Source: Casuarius casuarius (lineage: Eukaryota; Chordata; Aves; Casuariiformes; Casuariidae). Taken from it: DNA of 64,000 nucleotides. Numbering within the stretch: the stretch's first letter is position 1; each line of letters begins with the position of its first letter. The stretch is from NCBI GenBank assembly GCA_003342895.1, contig PTFA01000029.1, forward strand, positions 1,314,666-1,378,665, given 5' to 3'. The notes beneath the pieces are model-generated. The model had not been told where the DNA came from. It searched no databases and saw only the letters and a list, made by a program, of their open reading frames with translations. Of this stretch, positions 1-12,869 are shown piece after piece. The position numbers were made by a program, and so were the translations under genes.

Positions 1-214
1 TCAGAAGGAAAAATTTTTCCTGCAATCTTACATGCATAATATTTATCACTTTGCAGGTAACTAATCTGGGTGTAACATCCTGCATAACATTTACATTTTT
101 AGTAAATAAATACGTAAGCATAGCACTACTGGATCGTTTTATCTTGCTAAATATACTGGATATACTGCTGTTTTGTGTAAGCAGCTAATGAAATCTCATC
201 CCACACCATTGTAC

Positions 215-326
215 CTCAAGTTTCTTTGCAATTTTGGCCCAGTCCTCTGGAGTCATGTTGGAAGAATCAAGTAACGGTGAGAGCTCCAGGATTGTGTAGA
301 CAATTCTTTTGTTTTGCTTAGAGATA
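215..326 (-). CDS. ASPG: ASPG exon 3
   Basis: A 112-nt exon reading ISKQNKRIVYTILELSPLL then DSSNMTPEDWAKIAKKLE. The acceptor TTTCTTCATAG was chosen because it completes the split Pro codon of exon 2. The donor is GAG|GTACAA. DSS-x-MTP-x-DW is the conserved type I asparaginase segment. Confidence 0.9.
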
Positions 327-3300
327 CTATGAAGAAAGAAAATTGAAAAAAGTTTCACTCTTAGAGCTAACACTAGCTCATCACTTCTGATTATTTCACT
401 AAATCAGTAGTTTTTACCCTTCTCTCCACTACCATCACCAAGTCTATGGTACAAAACTGCTGTCAAATTTCAAACATTAAGTTCCAAGTTTAGAAACTCA
501 TGATCTGATGTGGTTTAAAGCACAAATTCCTAAAGTTAACAGACTTAGAATTTGGGATGGGGGAGAGGACTTTTTCAAAAACAAAGGCAGAAAAGTAGAA
601 CCCAGACTTTGCTAAATCCTAACATTTGGAACTGAGTTCTAACAAAAGCCAATACTGTCTTAAGGTTTAAAAAACGCTTCACAAATTATTGAGAGGAGTC
701 TATGAAACTCCCAATCAATATAGGGGGTCAACAGAAGAGTTGCAACAACTTTTTAATGCTTTGATAAATATAAATTCCCTGACAGGCAGAGTATCTTCTC
801 TTAGGAGTCTTATGACTGGCCTTCATTTCTGTGGCCTCTACAAGATCCACTCTCCTCAGTTTCTCTGACCTCAGATTTCAGAAGAGGCTCTCTTAGTTAG
901 TTAAAACCTTCAAGAAAAGAAGGAAACTGTTGCATAGAGACTCAGTAAAAACCTTATTGCCTTTGCTAGTAAGAAGCTAACTTTGTAAAGCCTCAGTCCT
1001 AGCCTATTAGGCTTGTTGTCACCTTGTTATGAGAGCTTGCTATATGAATTGAAACTTGGTACGGGCTGTGTCTTGTTATGATGTGCAGTTTAAGTGTGTG
1101 ATAAGAGCAAGGATCATAAAATAGGTCAGCACAGGTTGAATACAGAGGCCCCAGGACTATAAACAACTCACTCACAATCTATTACTGGCCACTGAAGAAA
1201 TGCAACGTTGAGAGCTGGGAGAAGACTGCTTTAAGCACAGTAAAGACAAGACAAAGCAACTCATTTTAAGAAAAAGAGGCCAGTCAAGCAATAGGATGGG
1301 CCACCAATGAGCCAGGAAACACCTGATGGGCCTGGGAAGGTAACACTTTCAAACACCATGCAGTATGTAGTCCAGCAGATGGAGACCAAAGCCTAAGCAT
1401 GTCTGGACACTCAAAGGAAGTTTTCAGACTAGGAGTGAGGGAAAGTTTGCTGAAGTAAGTTTAAGGCTAAGACTGATGTCTCTACATCTAAGTTACATAC
1501 ATTAAAAAGTGAATTACAAGGTTAAAGTGACAAGAAACAAAAACCTTTTTAAAACACTGAAAAACAGATATTTACTTAATAGTTGAAATGTGTTCCTACA
1601 TAGCAATGCAATGGCGAACAGGCAGCTAACAAACAAGAAATACTGGGCCAGCAAGAGCCAGCTCTGCCCTTGCTACTTTCTCTTCCAAGCAAAGACATCC
1701 AGGAGCATGTTTTATCGGGTGATCTTCTGCGCATTCTCAGTGCTTTCCCACTGCTTGAGGATCATGGAAAGCTAGCTGCCCGCTGCAACAGTCTATATCA
1801 ATAACTGTGATAGATACTTCAACATTTACACTGGAAAACAGTCAAAGGCTGTAGAAAAGATCTGGACACTGCACGCTGTATGAATATGCAAAAGAAAGTT
1901 TCTGAAATAAGGTGTTTAGAGCACAGAGAAGAAAGCTGATTACCTTCCCTCAGCATTTGTAATAGCATATTTTCCTACTTGCTATTTTTGTATACATACA
2001 TAGCAATATAAAATATGCAAAAGCAAGAGTCAGTTATCAATTCATAAACTAAAAAATCTGCAGATCCACTCCTCCTATGAAGCCTGTAAGATAATTGCTT
2101 ATAGCAGAGAGAGCATGGATGAAGTTTTCCTTCATAACTAACTGACATGCTGTAGCTAAGGGGTTAGGTTTCATGTAAAAAATGCTTTGTTGGATGGCAT
2201 ATTCACACACACTGACTAAGAGCAGCTTTGGAAGTCAGTTGAAAAACTGTAAAAAGAAAGCCCCCCTGACAAAGTGCTGCTTAAATAAAATTATGAAATT
2301 CCAAACCCACAGACCAGCCTAGCCCACCACTTTTGATATATTTCCTTAAAAATAGATCATAAGTTTTTATCTTTTTTCATTATACCAGGGTTATTACAGG
2401 GATATACAAAGTTCACAAAAGACTCCTATTTCCTCCCCTCAGAAATGTACAATATTTTTCAACTGCCTAGTTAAAATATCACTCAACTAGTACAAAAGAG
2501 AAAATGGCAAGTTGCCATGACTATCTACCCTAAACGGCTCTTAGTTGTGCCAGAAAAGCAAGGTGATTTTTTTTAAACTTCAATAAGCTGAATGATTGCT
2601 TTAAGTTTTTTTGTTCTCTATAGAAAACATGCTAGGAGACATATATTCAGGACCCAAATGAGTATACTAGTGCAGTTTTGTTATATTTGAAATCCTCTAA
2701 AGCATTTAAGTTATTCAGGTAAGCACAGCATTGTAACAAATCTCCATTTTTCTTAGTATAACCATCATATTTAACATGGATTTTATGTTCACATCAATAC
2801 TACTCCACCAGGAGTCCATTTCTTTTTCCCTTACCCCTTCTCCTGCCACCTCCCTTTTAAGTGCTTACTTTTAAAAGCTTAACACAGAGACCCAAATACA
2901 AAGTAGAAAGAAATTAATAAACCTTACATTTTGTTTGTATGTCCTAATTTTTCTCCTTTAAGATTAAGGAACATCCATTTTTACTCTTAGAGCAAAACAG
3001 CTATAGCCCCAATTATTTTTGAACGACTGTGTAAAATCATCCTTTGTGCAATGCTAACATGTCTACAGGGGTACAGTCATTCATCACAGCTGCAGAATAT
3101 CTCAAATTAGCATACTGCCCTCTAAATAAAACCTATAAGCTTATTAATCATTGCCCAACAGTTAAGAAGCAATGCAGATTAATTATAAGCCCATCACTCA
3201 TTATCATAATGTTGCATAAATTTGGGAAAGACAATCAGCTTTTACGGTTTTCTAAAAACAGAAGGCCTGCAGAATTAAAGCATGGGGTCTATTCATGGAT

Positions 3301-6300
3301 GCATTAATTAGCTGCTACTTTCCCAGACATATGCTGGAGATAATTTACACAGTGCTGTATATAAAGTTTTCTTAGTTTCTATGGAATATTTGTATGTCTG
3401 CACAGCAGCAAGTTAACATTCAGAAACAGCAAAAATGCAGGACTAAGCAGCCTGGAATGTTTACTTGTTGCCTAATTTAAAAGTTATTTTTCAAGCAGCT
3501 ATATAACGCTTTGTTGCACATAGCACCAGACATGGTAGGGTTTTTTCCTTTTAAGTCCTTTTAAGCATTTTTGCTAATCTCATGCTGGGATCTTCACATT
3601 AATGGTTGGAGATTTAATTCTCTGAAAATTAACAGGACACTTCCCAACCCTCCCTCTCCCCAAGGAAAATGTACTTACGGGAGCACCAGTGTCTTATCTG
3701 GATATTCATGGAAGTCATACAGCCTTTTTTCCTGGGCATACGCTTCATCATGCAGCTGTGGCATGTTTTTCAAGCTCCTTACTAACTTATTGGCCTCAGG
3801 CGTGAGTCCTTAAAAATAAGGAGACAATGAAGTAAATAAAGGAGCAGGTTGGGGAAAAAGTGAGCCACACAGTAAGGAGAGAAGTGAAGTTACACAACTA
3901 TATGTTCATCCTTCCAAACTAAATTTAAACAGTCTATCAGCAGTATGAGAATGTGAAAACAGAATATAACCAACAAATGTCTGTGCAGTTACTTCTTTCT
4001 TGACTTGCAATAGAAGGAAACTCTTTATTTAGGAGAAATAGTATCACAAATTTCCTTCACATCAAAAATTCACGTTTACTTTTAATTGTTGCTTGTATGC
4101 AAATATTGATCAGCAGTAGGGGCAGGAGGTCGATTTTTGCAGCTGTGGCACAAAGCTGTCCTTCTCTTTTCCATTTCCACAGCTACTCTCCACCTAGTGG
4201 CGTCAAACCAGCAAACATTGCTTCGTACTTTAAAGTTATGTGAAATTTTTGACTAAGCTTCTTAGCCTAGAGCAGTATTGGCAGGAACAGTGAAGTATTA
4301 GCCCAACTGTATAGGAAAGCTGCATGTAGTGCCTCACTGTCACGAGCAACAGCAATGACAAAGAGAAAAAAAATGAAAGGGAAAACTAAAACAAACTCCA
4401 TAATAGTATTGAGCATTAACGTAGACAGAGATCTATACAAAGATACAGAAATCTCAGCTTCTCAGAATAGTGTCTTAAGTTATAAGTGCTCTAATCACCA
4501 GCTCTGGAATAGGTACTTCCACCAGCAGGTTTGGGACTGGACATCTCAACTGACAACAGCCCGAGAAGGCACTTAGGCTAGTGAAGAGAAAAAGGCAAGA
4601 GCATGGGCACATCTCAAGCTCTGTTCACCCTCTCCCTGCTCCGCTGTCTTCTCACTCTTTGTTGCAGTGGTCCTAAGGATGGCTGAGGTTTAAACTAGCC
4701 TAGGCAGCTCCGTTTAGGGCTTGCTGAATCTGCAATCACATTGCAGGTGTTCTGGTTGCAACCAGATATTTTAAAGGGAACCCAGATGCCTACCCTACAA
4801 GACAGAAAGGCACCTAAATTTTTGATGTTACAATACTTGATATCATAGAACTGAATTCCTCTGTGAATCTAACTTTCAACTGCTCTGATATTCATGGGAT
4901 AAATAAAATCTCTGCATTATAGCAGATTAGCCAAGAAGAAGAGGGAGGATCATTCACAGTCTCAACTTAGTGAAATAGAATTTGGCTAATCTCAAGCTTT
5001 AGTAATTCCTGCGTCTCTAAGTGACAATAGTACATTAGGAGTTTTCAGATCAGCAATATTCCAATCTTAATATTCCAAATATAATATTATATTACATTAC
5101 AGTGTTCCAGACATTTTTTCATGGCAAATAGTTAGTTTTTTCCTCAACTGAGCAAAGAACTCATCTACCAGTATCCTGAAGCAGGCAAGACAGCAACAGT
5201 TCTAACGTCCAGAGTCAAAAGCCTCTCTGTTTTTCTTAATTCTGACTATTTGAGACATCCTTCATTCAAGTAACTTCCATCAAAGGAACTTCTTTTCTGA
5301 GCTTCAAGACTCTGCTGGCATTACTGTTCAGTTAAGTTTAATGTCAACAAATGTATTTTATACAAGCTGGTCAGATGGCAAACAAGTTCTCAAACCTCAT
5401 TATTCAACTTCTGCTGGTTCCAGTTATTTATCATTTGAAGCTAGGTGATTGTCTTCTGCTTCTAATTCTTCTGTTTGTTTCAACATAATTCGCACACAAG
5501 TTAAGCATCTACAATTTTTTTTTTTTGTTTCACCTTCAAACAGTAAAGTTTGTTATTTAAAATACAGTGAAGTACAGAGAAGCAGTGAGGGTATTAGTTA
5601 ATGTGCCTCCATGCACACTTAGCTTGGGGTCTGTTTAGTTTCCAAGCAGATGGAAAGTCCTGAAGAACTGTGTGATCTCTCTCCTGGCTTGCTTTAAAGG
5701 AAGTAGCAGGCTTTTCTGTAGCCAACTTTCTCACTGGACAGCACCAGCATTTCAGCAGCTTTGTTTGGATTCCTGCCAGAATACTTCATTTTACAAAATA
5801 TACTTAACATGCCCTCAAGCTTTGGATGTTTTGTTCATTCAGTTATTATCCCTGCTTTCCCTATTCAGGATGCTCCTAGCTTAGTCACAGACGGGCACTT
5901 CTGCTGTGCTTGGGCAGAGAATCGTTCCAGCTCTGAAGCACAGCCCACAGTTTCAAGAGTTTTCTGATTATTTTTTGTTTATCCAATGCTCATCTTGATC
6001 TGAATATTGACAAAGGATTAGATTGCTTATTTTTTTTTTTTGTATTTGCTCTAAGAAGTAGAGAGCTGATGTACATTAATATTCTTAAATCCTTTCTAAA
6101 TGGCAGTTCCTCATCTCTCAATCACAAATTTGCAGGATTTTTCTGTAATTGCTAACACTGAACTTAAACCTTTTTTGTAAGACATTCTACAGACGTATCC
6201 AAGATGACCAACTTATGGCCTAAACAGTCCCCTAAATGCATCCATGTTTAGCAGTGATTTCTGCTTTATGGCTTCAATCAGCAAAAATGGGAGAACTCAA

Positions 6301-9300
6301 GTGCAACTGTCTTAGGAACAGTTCTACTTTATTATGCATGGAAGACATCGTTTGGGAGCCAAACTTGTTAATGGAGTAGTTGAAGCAGCTTCACCCCTGC
6401 AGGGAAGAGGCAGGCTGTGCTACTTGCCGAAATGCCTCTCATCAGCTTCTGTCCTTTCCCTTCTTAGCTGGCCACCCCTTGCACCACAAAGTGGATGGAC
6501 AAAGGCAGAAGAGCAAAGAAAGCAACTGTGGCCAAGAACAAGCATGGCTCAGCCTCATCTACGCACTGAGGACTCTGATTTTCACTCCAGTGCTATCAGC
6601 AACACAGCTATAGCTACGTACCGATCAAGATCTCCTCTAACCTGCGCTGGAGCAGAGAATGGGGAGCTGAAAACGTCTGATGCAACTGTGTCAGTGGGGC
6701 TCTACAGCCAAGAAACCTCAAGAGCTGGGGAGATGGAGCACGCTGAACTTCAGCATACTGAAGCCATCACCCCCCATCCTAACAAATTCTCTACACCAAG
6801 GAAAGCAAAGGACTTTGCTAAAGGAGTTTTCCCATAGGAATATCATTACGAACAGGGTATACACCTAGGGTGCCAGCTCCCAAACGTAACAACTACGTTC
6901 TGTTACGGCAGAGGAGCAGGACACAAAGTGTCTTCCAAAGTGCTCATTTTTGCAACAGCGGTATTTTGAGATTTCTGAGGTGATGTGTGTAGGTTTCAAG
7001 CAGAAAAAGGTTGTACACTGCCTATTTTTACTACATCAGCCAGTTATTTGCCAGTCTGTATCAGTCTTGCATATACATGTAGGGGGCAGTTCTGCACATC
7101 AACATATTCCTTGCAGAAGACATTAGGCCTATCACGACTGTCAATTTAAAAATGAAAGTATCTCCTTGAGCAACTGGGAAGACCACAGAAAAGCTTCTAA
7201 GCCTAGATGGAAATTGGTTAGGTAGAAGCCTAGCTTGCTCCCTTCAGTCTGAGCTGCTCTAAAAGGCTTAATGCTACTCAGGAAAGTGACTCTTGCTCAC
7301 CTTGTTTGAAATAAAACAGTTATAGTTCTAGGTAAGGTTATAAACAGGCAATTTCCATCCATTGATTCTATAATAAAAGAAATGAGCATCTATTGTTTTT
7401 GCCTTTGAATAATGCTGCCTTTCCCATGCCCTTTCACCAGCTTCCGTCTGAACACTGAAGGTTGCCAAATGTTCTTAAAGAGGTACTCTAGCTGCTCTGC
7501 TGCTAGATCTGTACAAAACGCAGGTCGAAACCTTCATCAGGATGGAGGAAGTCAGCATCGCTGGATTGCAACTGTTAGACTGTGTGCACATGCTTTAATG
7601 ATTGATGCAGCTAAGCAAAGGCACGCAAGATCAGAGGAGGTGAAGGAGTTCATATATAACAGAATTCTACATCTGACTTTTATTTATTTGCTTAAAACAA
7701 CATGTTTGAGAAGCCAAGACACTAGAAGCAGGAAATGATTTTAGTGTGAAATGCACATAAAGGGACAGAGGAAAGTAACTACATGTCATTTGAAACATAC
7801 AGAAAGATTTTTCTTACAACTTGGAATTGTGATGCTTCAGGCCTATTTGGCAGACCAGACACAAAGTGACAGTCACGAGAAACAAAGCAGAAGAAAAACC
7901 TTAAAGCATCTTCCCTACAATGGTCAAGATCAGCCAGTCATCTGAGAAGGAAGGTTATGTCTTAGAACAAGAAGTCTAATCTAGAAAGCTCCAAGGTGAA
8001 GGAGGTGGAGCTCCAAGTGTTTTACTCCTATGAATAAGTAGTCTAGATGTTATTTCAGGCAGGGGCTTCAGGTTCTCCTGTAGGACACTCAAGTCCACCA
8101 GTTCTGAAAAGCCAGCATAGCAAGACACAGACTTTGGAAACCCTAGGACACTCCATAGCCTACCGAGTGAAGAAGAAAGACCAAATAACTAAACAGATGT
8201 CCATCAAAATCAAACTGTTCTCCTTCACACACATGTCCCCAGGCATACATGACACCTTTTCCCTTTGCGCCAACACTAGCAAATACACAGCCATGCAGCT
8301 GTCAGATCTGGCTGAAAAACGTTTTTCCCCTGACATGACAGCTGGCTGATCCTTCTGGCATCCTTTAGACTCCCCACCTAATAAGTTCGGCTCTAGGGGT
8401 ACTTAGGTGTTATTCTGAACAGCTTCTGGATCCAGGGCACAAGGGAGGTTAGCTGAATGTCAGGCACCTACCTGTCCATATTTAGGTGTACATGAAAGTG
8501 TATAGCAACCTATAGCTGTAGGTACCTAAGAAGCTTTCAGGTAAAATGCAGACAGTATACTGAGACATCTCAGACTTCGATTTTGGATTTAAACATCAAA
8601 GAGTTGGGGTGGGGGGATCAGCACGTCCAGCTTTTGTAAAAAACAAAAACAAAAAACCAACCGCACACTCCCCTGCCAGTATATTTATAGGTCTCTGCTC
8701 TGCCAGTAGGGCAGAACAGAGCTTTTCAGTAACTCCTTGAAGGAAATCAAGAGCTAGGAGGAGACGAGCAGCAGAAGCGTACCAAGCGCGTGGCCAAGAG
8801 GCCGGTACGCGCAGATGCCGCGCCTGCCTTCGCCCGTCGCCGCGCTCGGCGGGATGCGGGGCACGTTGCTGCAGCTGGCGTTCGGCAGGTCACCGGCTGA
8901 GCACCCAGCGCAGGCCGCAGCAGGCGCCTCGGCAGGCAGCGGGACACGCTCTCCAGGCAGCCTGGAGCCGCTGAGGGCGGGACAGACCGCACCACCGCTC
9001 AGGCTGAGCTGCTTTCGTTTTCGGTGCCGGCCGGGGCAGAGCAGGGACTCGGGCGCAGGAAGCACGCTGTCCCCGCCACGGCGGGCTCCCCGCAGCCGCA
9101 GGGCTCCCCGGATCGGGATGCCCACAGCTCGGCCACGCAAGCCGCCAGCCGGGAAGGACTCGCAGCGCATCCTTCCAGCGCGGCTGGTACCAGCTGCAGG
9201 AAACCAGGGGATGCTGGACCACGAGCTCTGCCGGGGAGAACAGCGAGAAAGAGAAGAGGCGCAAGAGGCGCTGCCGGCGAAGGAGGCGCCCGCCCGCGCC

Positions 9301-9516
9301 CCCGCTCGCGCAGCCGCCAGCGGGGCCCTCACCCTTGTCGTCGGGCACCATGCTGATGGTGCCGCCCGTGTTGATGACCAGCACCCGCGCCTCCACCTCC
9401 GCCTTGCAGCCGCAGCCGCGCGCCGAGGCCGGGGGGCGGCCGGGCCGCTCGTCGCCGGGGCTGCGGGCCAGGGCCCGGCCCAAGGAGGGCGCCCGGGAGG
9501 CGGCCGGCGTCTCCAT
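215..9516 (-). CDS. ASPG: ASPG (60 kDa lysophospholipase / type I L-asparaginase), first three coding exons, partial
   Basis: ASPG hydrolyses L-asparagine to aspartate and ammonia; the mammalian protein also carries lysophospholipase/acylhydrolase activities and C-terminal ankyrin repeats (family knowledge). Exons here are 9333-9516, 3679-3808 and 215-326, joined in frame. The joined protein opens with an Ala/Arg/Pro-rich leader, then VLVINTGGTISMVPDDKG with the catalytic TGGTI motif (Thr at about residue 50), then KNMPQLHDEAYAQ and TLVLP, then VYTILELSPLLDSSNMTPED. These follow the bacterial AnsA and vertebrate ASPG order closely. The ATG at 9516 has a good context (G at -3 and +4) and an in-frame TAG 21 nt upstream at 9535-9537. 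The remaining catalytic exons and the ankyrin part lie left of position 1. No breaks are visible. Confidence 0.92.
327..3678 (-). other. ASPG intron 2
   Basis: AT-rich intron. I see no exon, RNA gene or recognisable transposon in it. Confidence 0.8.
3679..3808 (-). CDS. ASPG: ASPG exon 2
   Basis: A 130-nt exon, phase 1 in and phase 2 out. It reads GLTPEANKLVRSLKNMPQLH, DEAYAQEKRLYDFHEYP and then TLVLP. The acceptor is TTTTTAAG and the donor GTAAGT. A second diverged copy of this exon lies at 24255-24384. Confidence 0.92.
3809..9332 (-). other. ASPG intron 1
   Basis: About 5.5 kb. The left part is AT-rich; near 6330-6840 the composition is more balanced and a 167-codon plus-strand frame is open by chance. 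The last 580 bases run into the CpG island. No supported gene. Confidence 0.75.
9333..9516 (-). CDS. ASPG: ASPG exon 1 (TGGTI active-site motif)
   Basis: This exon has 61 codons plus one base. Residues 1-42 are low-complexity and Ala/Arg/Gly/Pro-rich; residues 45-62 are VLVINTGGTISMVPDDKG. The donor is G|GTGAGG. Mammalian ASPG has a much shorter leader before the TGGTI motif, so the length of this N-terminus is unusual. Confidence 0.9.
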
Positions 9517-9564
9517 CGCGGCCCTGAGGAACCGCTACCTCCCGCCCGGCCGGCGAAAGGGCAG

Positions 9565-9569
9565 TTATA
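9565..9569 (-). promoter_or_regulatory. TATA-like element upstream of ASPG
   Basis: CCCTATAACTG on the minus strand, 49 nt before the ATG. It is the only TATA-like stretch in this GC-rich block. If used, the 5' UTR would be about 20 nt. CpG-island promoters usually lack TATA boxes, so it may be chance. Confidence 0.25.
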
Positions 9570-9605
9570 GGGCGGCGCGGCGCGGCGGGGCCGCCCCTTC
9601 CCGCC

Positions 9606-9665
9606 NNNNNNNNNNNNNNNNNNNNNNNNNNNNNNNNNNNNNNNNNNNNNNNNNNNNNNNNNNNN
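9606..9665. other. Assembly gap (60 N)
   Basis: Sixty N bases inside the GC-rich island, just upstream of ASPG exon 1. The gap may hide part of the promoter or 5' UTR. The true length is unknown. Confidence 0.99.
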
Positions 9666-9925
9666 GAGCCGGCTGCGGGGGACGGGGGTGGGGGGAGGCA
9701 GCGTCGCCATGCGGAGCCCGGGCGAAGAGGGCGGAGGCGGCGCCGCCCCCCTGCGCTCCGCGGCCCCCGCCGGGCCCCGAGGCGAAGCGAAGAGCGAGTG
9801 GGGGCGGGCGGCGGTGCCGGCGGGGTCAGCGGTGTCCTGCGGCCCGCGGCGGCGGCGAACGAGCGGCCGGGGGGGGGGCTGGCGCTGCGGTGAGGCCACC
9901 GCGGCCCCGCCGCTCCTCTGGACAG

Positions 9926-12394
9926 AAAGCTTCTGGAAAAAAGGAAAACAGAAATAATAATAAAAACTTCATTTTTCATCAGGTTTTTCTTACGAGAAAG
10001 GGAAGGGTTTTCCCGTTCAAGCTGGCTGTGCATCAAGGCCAGGAGCAGAGTCCAGTCCAGCACTGCCTGCTACCAGCTTTCCAATAGAGAAAATTAGGCA
10101 CATGCTAGAAAGGTCTCCCTGGACACGGGTGAAAACTGTGGAATTAAGCCGTGTGCCAGGAGCCTACGAAACTCAACAGGCTTTAGGACGAACAATTTGC
10201 AAGACCGTAAGGTGGAGTATTATCAGGAAATTCACTTGTTTGAGCAGAAGCTAACTAGGGAGGAGGTAGTGCTTAAGATTATGGCCTTTTCACTGGGCAG
10301 GATGCCTCAGAATCCCTAATAATCCAGAGGAAAGTCTTATCCAAGGAGTCAACAGCACCTGTTTCGTGAAAAGCCCTAGCCATGGATCTGGGTTGGTTTA
10401 CATGTAATAAGTACCTGATAGCCTGATTCGCTGCTGGTTATTCACCTTCCCTCTCTTCATTCTGTATCAGCTTTTCCTTTACTTCTGTCCCCCTGGTTAT
10501 TGGGATTTTCTCTCTTAGCTCACGGCTCCCTGGGGAGCAGTGCTCGACTAAAGAGGTTTTGGATCTGCCGCTTTACTCGGGTCTGTTCATTCACATCCCA
10601 CATCATCTGACCTACAGACACAGCTGTCCGGATGGCTCAACATGAACCAGCATCAGTGAGGGTGAAGAAATAATCCTGGGGAGAAAAAAGATTGATGTGC
10701 AGAGTGTTTTCAACCTGGACTACTTTTCTGATCCAGTTTAGTGTGAAGCCTTGCTAATTTTTATACTAGACAACCAAAAGTGACAAGAATAGAGAGGAAA
10801 GCAAAAGGTAGGAGGGTCTTACATCAGCTCCCACACTGAACGAGATACCCACAGAACTGTGTCCGAAGACTTCCAAATCTTGGGAGCAGCCTGACCAGGA
10901 AAAAAAAAAGGGAAAAAAAGACAATCCCAACTACTCTCTGCTTTTTCTGGAAAGCAGAAATACAATTTTTTCCCCTCCCTGATACAACATAATGACTTTA
11001 ATTAAAACTGTTCCCCCCCACCCTAATGTAGGAGTTTATCAATATACAAAATCTTGTCATTTTTCAATATTCAAGCACATATCTTTCAGCACAGAAGAGA
11101 AACCATCTAGCTAGTAGTTTTCTGCCCAAATTTAACATAAACTGTAGGCTATTGAAAAGAATAGCAAAGGTGATTGGAGGCAGAAATGAATTACCTACTA
11201 ACTCCAGCTGCTGTTGTTTAAATGTGTGTATGGCATGTCCTTTGTTACTCAGAGTAACTTGGGAAGAAATTATATATAAAGAATTATTAGCGTTAAAGTC
11301 TATCATGAGATGATTTCAGATTCTGCAGAACTTCTTCCAGAAAGACTTTCCCGTGAATAAGCTTTTGCCCATCCAGTAGGCAATCAGATTTAAATAAACA
11401 GGAACTATAAAATTGCCAATATCATTTATGTCATGTAAATCTGTTTTCTTTCTCATCTCTGATCAGAGAGACCCAATTCAAAGAATTTAAAGCTTTGACT
11501 TCAGAAGGGAATAAGACAACACATCTTCAGTTCAACTGTAAATTTAACTAAAGTTCAATTTGAGATTGATTACTAGAGCTGGTCAGAATTTCAAAAAATT
11601 GTTTAATAGAATAATGGGCTTTTGAAAACATTTTTGGCAAAAAATTGGTAAAAAAAATTCCAATTTAAAAAATTTCAATGTCATGTATTTACCATTCTTT
11701 TCTTTTTCCATATAAATAATGTATTTTATTTAAAAAATCAAAACTGTATGCTAATAACTGCATACATCTGATATCACTTCAAATGTTTGAGTACAGCAAT
11801 ATGAATAACATTGCTACACTGGAGAACTGGACTGCAGTAAATTGCAAAGTGGTGTAGGAATGACTCATTGCACAGACAGATGGTCAGGGTGGATGAGGCA
11901 TGGCTAAACACTAATTCCACAGAAATCATCTATAGAATTCAGAGGAACAACATCTAAATTTAAATTAAACATGCCAGCAATACATTTATATTCACTGAGC
12001 TTCCTAATTATGTTTAATTTTGTATTTCCCTTAAATAATATCACAAGCAACCGAAACAGGGTAGGCAATACGAGCTTAGGACTTTACCTTCCAAGAAGGA
12101 TGTTTTGCAACACTTGCAACAAATTCAGAAGTAGTGTCCATTGCGTCGTTCAAGGCCATCATTCTTCTCCTCTGCTAAAAAGAGAATTAAACATTTTAAT
12201 GTAACCTTGCCAATTAAGTTTTATGAGATACTTTTGTTTCTTCTAGGCTTACATTCTGAGATGTACTGTCCAAGCCTTTTGTTGAGCTATTGCAAGTGTG
12301 AAGCAGAGAATTTTGGAGTCAGAATGGCAAAAGTATTTAATACTCTGTATCTAATAGCATTTGATATATATCAGAAGGAATGCAGTCATGCTCA
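9926..12394. other. Region upstream of ASPG, no gene recognised
   Basis: Contains the 10.09 kb repeat copy, a moderately GC-rich stretch near 10440-10640 and otherwise AT-rich DNA. A 12114-12167 segment has splice-like edges but no known homology. Confidence 0.6.
10092..10175 (+). repeat. Partial copy of the 12.9 kb repeat (right half)
   Basis: About 84 bases, roughly 85% alike by eye to 12935-13018. It starts AAAATTAGGCACATGCTAGA. It lies about 580 bp upstream of the ASPG ATG. Confidence 0.75.
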
Positions 12395-12495
12395 CTACTT
12401 GGAAGGAAGTTCTGCCATTGCAGTCAGTTTGTTCCAGATCTTCACCAGCTCGGTACTAGGCACACAGTCCATCAACATGACCTTTAGCTGTAAGG
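12395..12495 (-). pseudogene. Possible terminal exon of the ASPG-like relic
   Basis: A strong acceptor (TTATTTTATTTCCAG) is followed by an open frame whose phase fits the 18.0 kb exon exactly. It starts ALQLKVMLMDCVPSTELVKI and ends ELPSK then TAG. The residues resemble the last part of ASPG only weakly (LVKIWNKLTAMAEL against LEGLQVWWQAGADL), so it may be chance. Confidence 0.3.
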
Positions 12496-12639
12496 CTGGA
12501 AATAAAATAATCATTTTAATGACCAATTTTTCTGCTAGTTAATACTGTTAATCTTTGTTATATTGCATTACAGTAGAAGTACTTAACATTCTCACACATT
12601 ACTGTCCATTGCTAAAACATTTATTATTTGTTTCCATAA

Positions 12640-12790
12640 TGACCTGTGAGTTATGTAGGTATTATCCCCATTTTGTAGATGAAGAAACTGAGGTGTACAT
12701 AGCCAGATAAAAGCCCCAAAGTTAAGTGTCAGACTGTTGGCTCTCAGCCCTTTGAATCAAGCTAGTAGTCCTTCACCTGACAATGACTTG
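12640..12790 (+). mobile_element. MIR-like ancient SINE remnant
   Basis: TTATCCCCATTTTGTAGATG followed by AAGAAACTGAGG is the hallmark of MIR/CORE-SINE-type elements of amniotes. The rest is too diverged to place with certainty. Confidence 0.5.
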
Positions 12791-12869
12791 AATAATAGGA
12801 CAGTAGATAAAAAGCAGGAAAACTACTCAGGTTGATTGATTTATTTTTGGACACTAAATGAAAACAAAA

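Larger units (their letters stand above)
8755..9925. promoter_or_regulatory. CpG island over the ASPG 5' end
   Basis: GC and CpG density rise sharply between about 8755 and 9925 against an AT-rich background. The island covers ASPG exon 1 and is the likely promoter. Several long open frames here on both strands come from the lack of AT-rich stop codons, not from genes. The boundaries are by eye. Confidence 0.85.

Noticed and set aside
6334..6837. 167-codon plus-strand open frame in ASPG intron 1
   Set aside because: It has no recognisable domain and overlaps other open frames. It shows no sign of splicing, and it lies antisense within an intron of balanced composition; chance is the simplest explanation.
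8747..10087. Several long open frames on both strands in the CpG island
   Set aside because: They exist because GC-rich DNA has few stop codons; some even run through the N gap. Only the frame with TGGTI on the minus strand is supported.
12114..12167. Exon-like segment on the minus strand (QRRRMMALNDAMDTTSEFVA..) with AG and GT edges
   Set aside because: No homology that I recognise, and its phases do not join with the neighbouring candidate exons. Left as chance.
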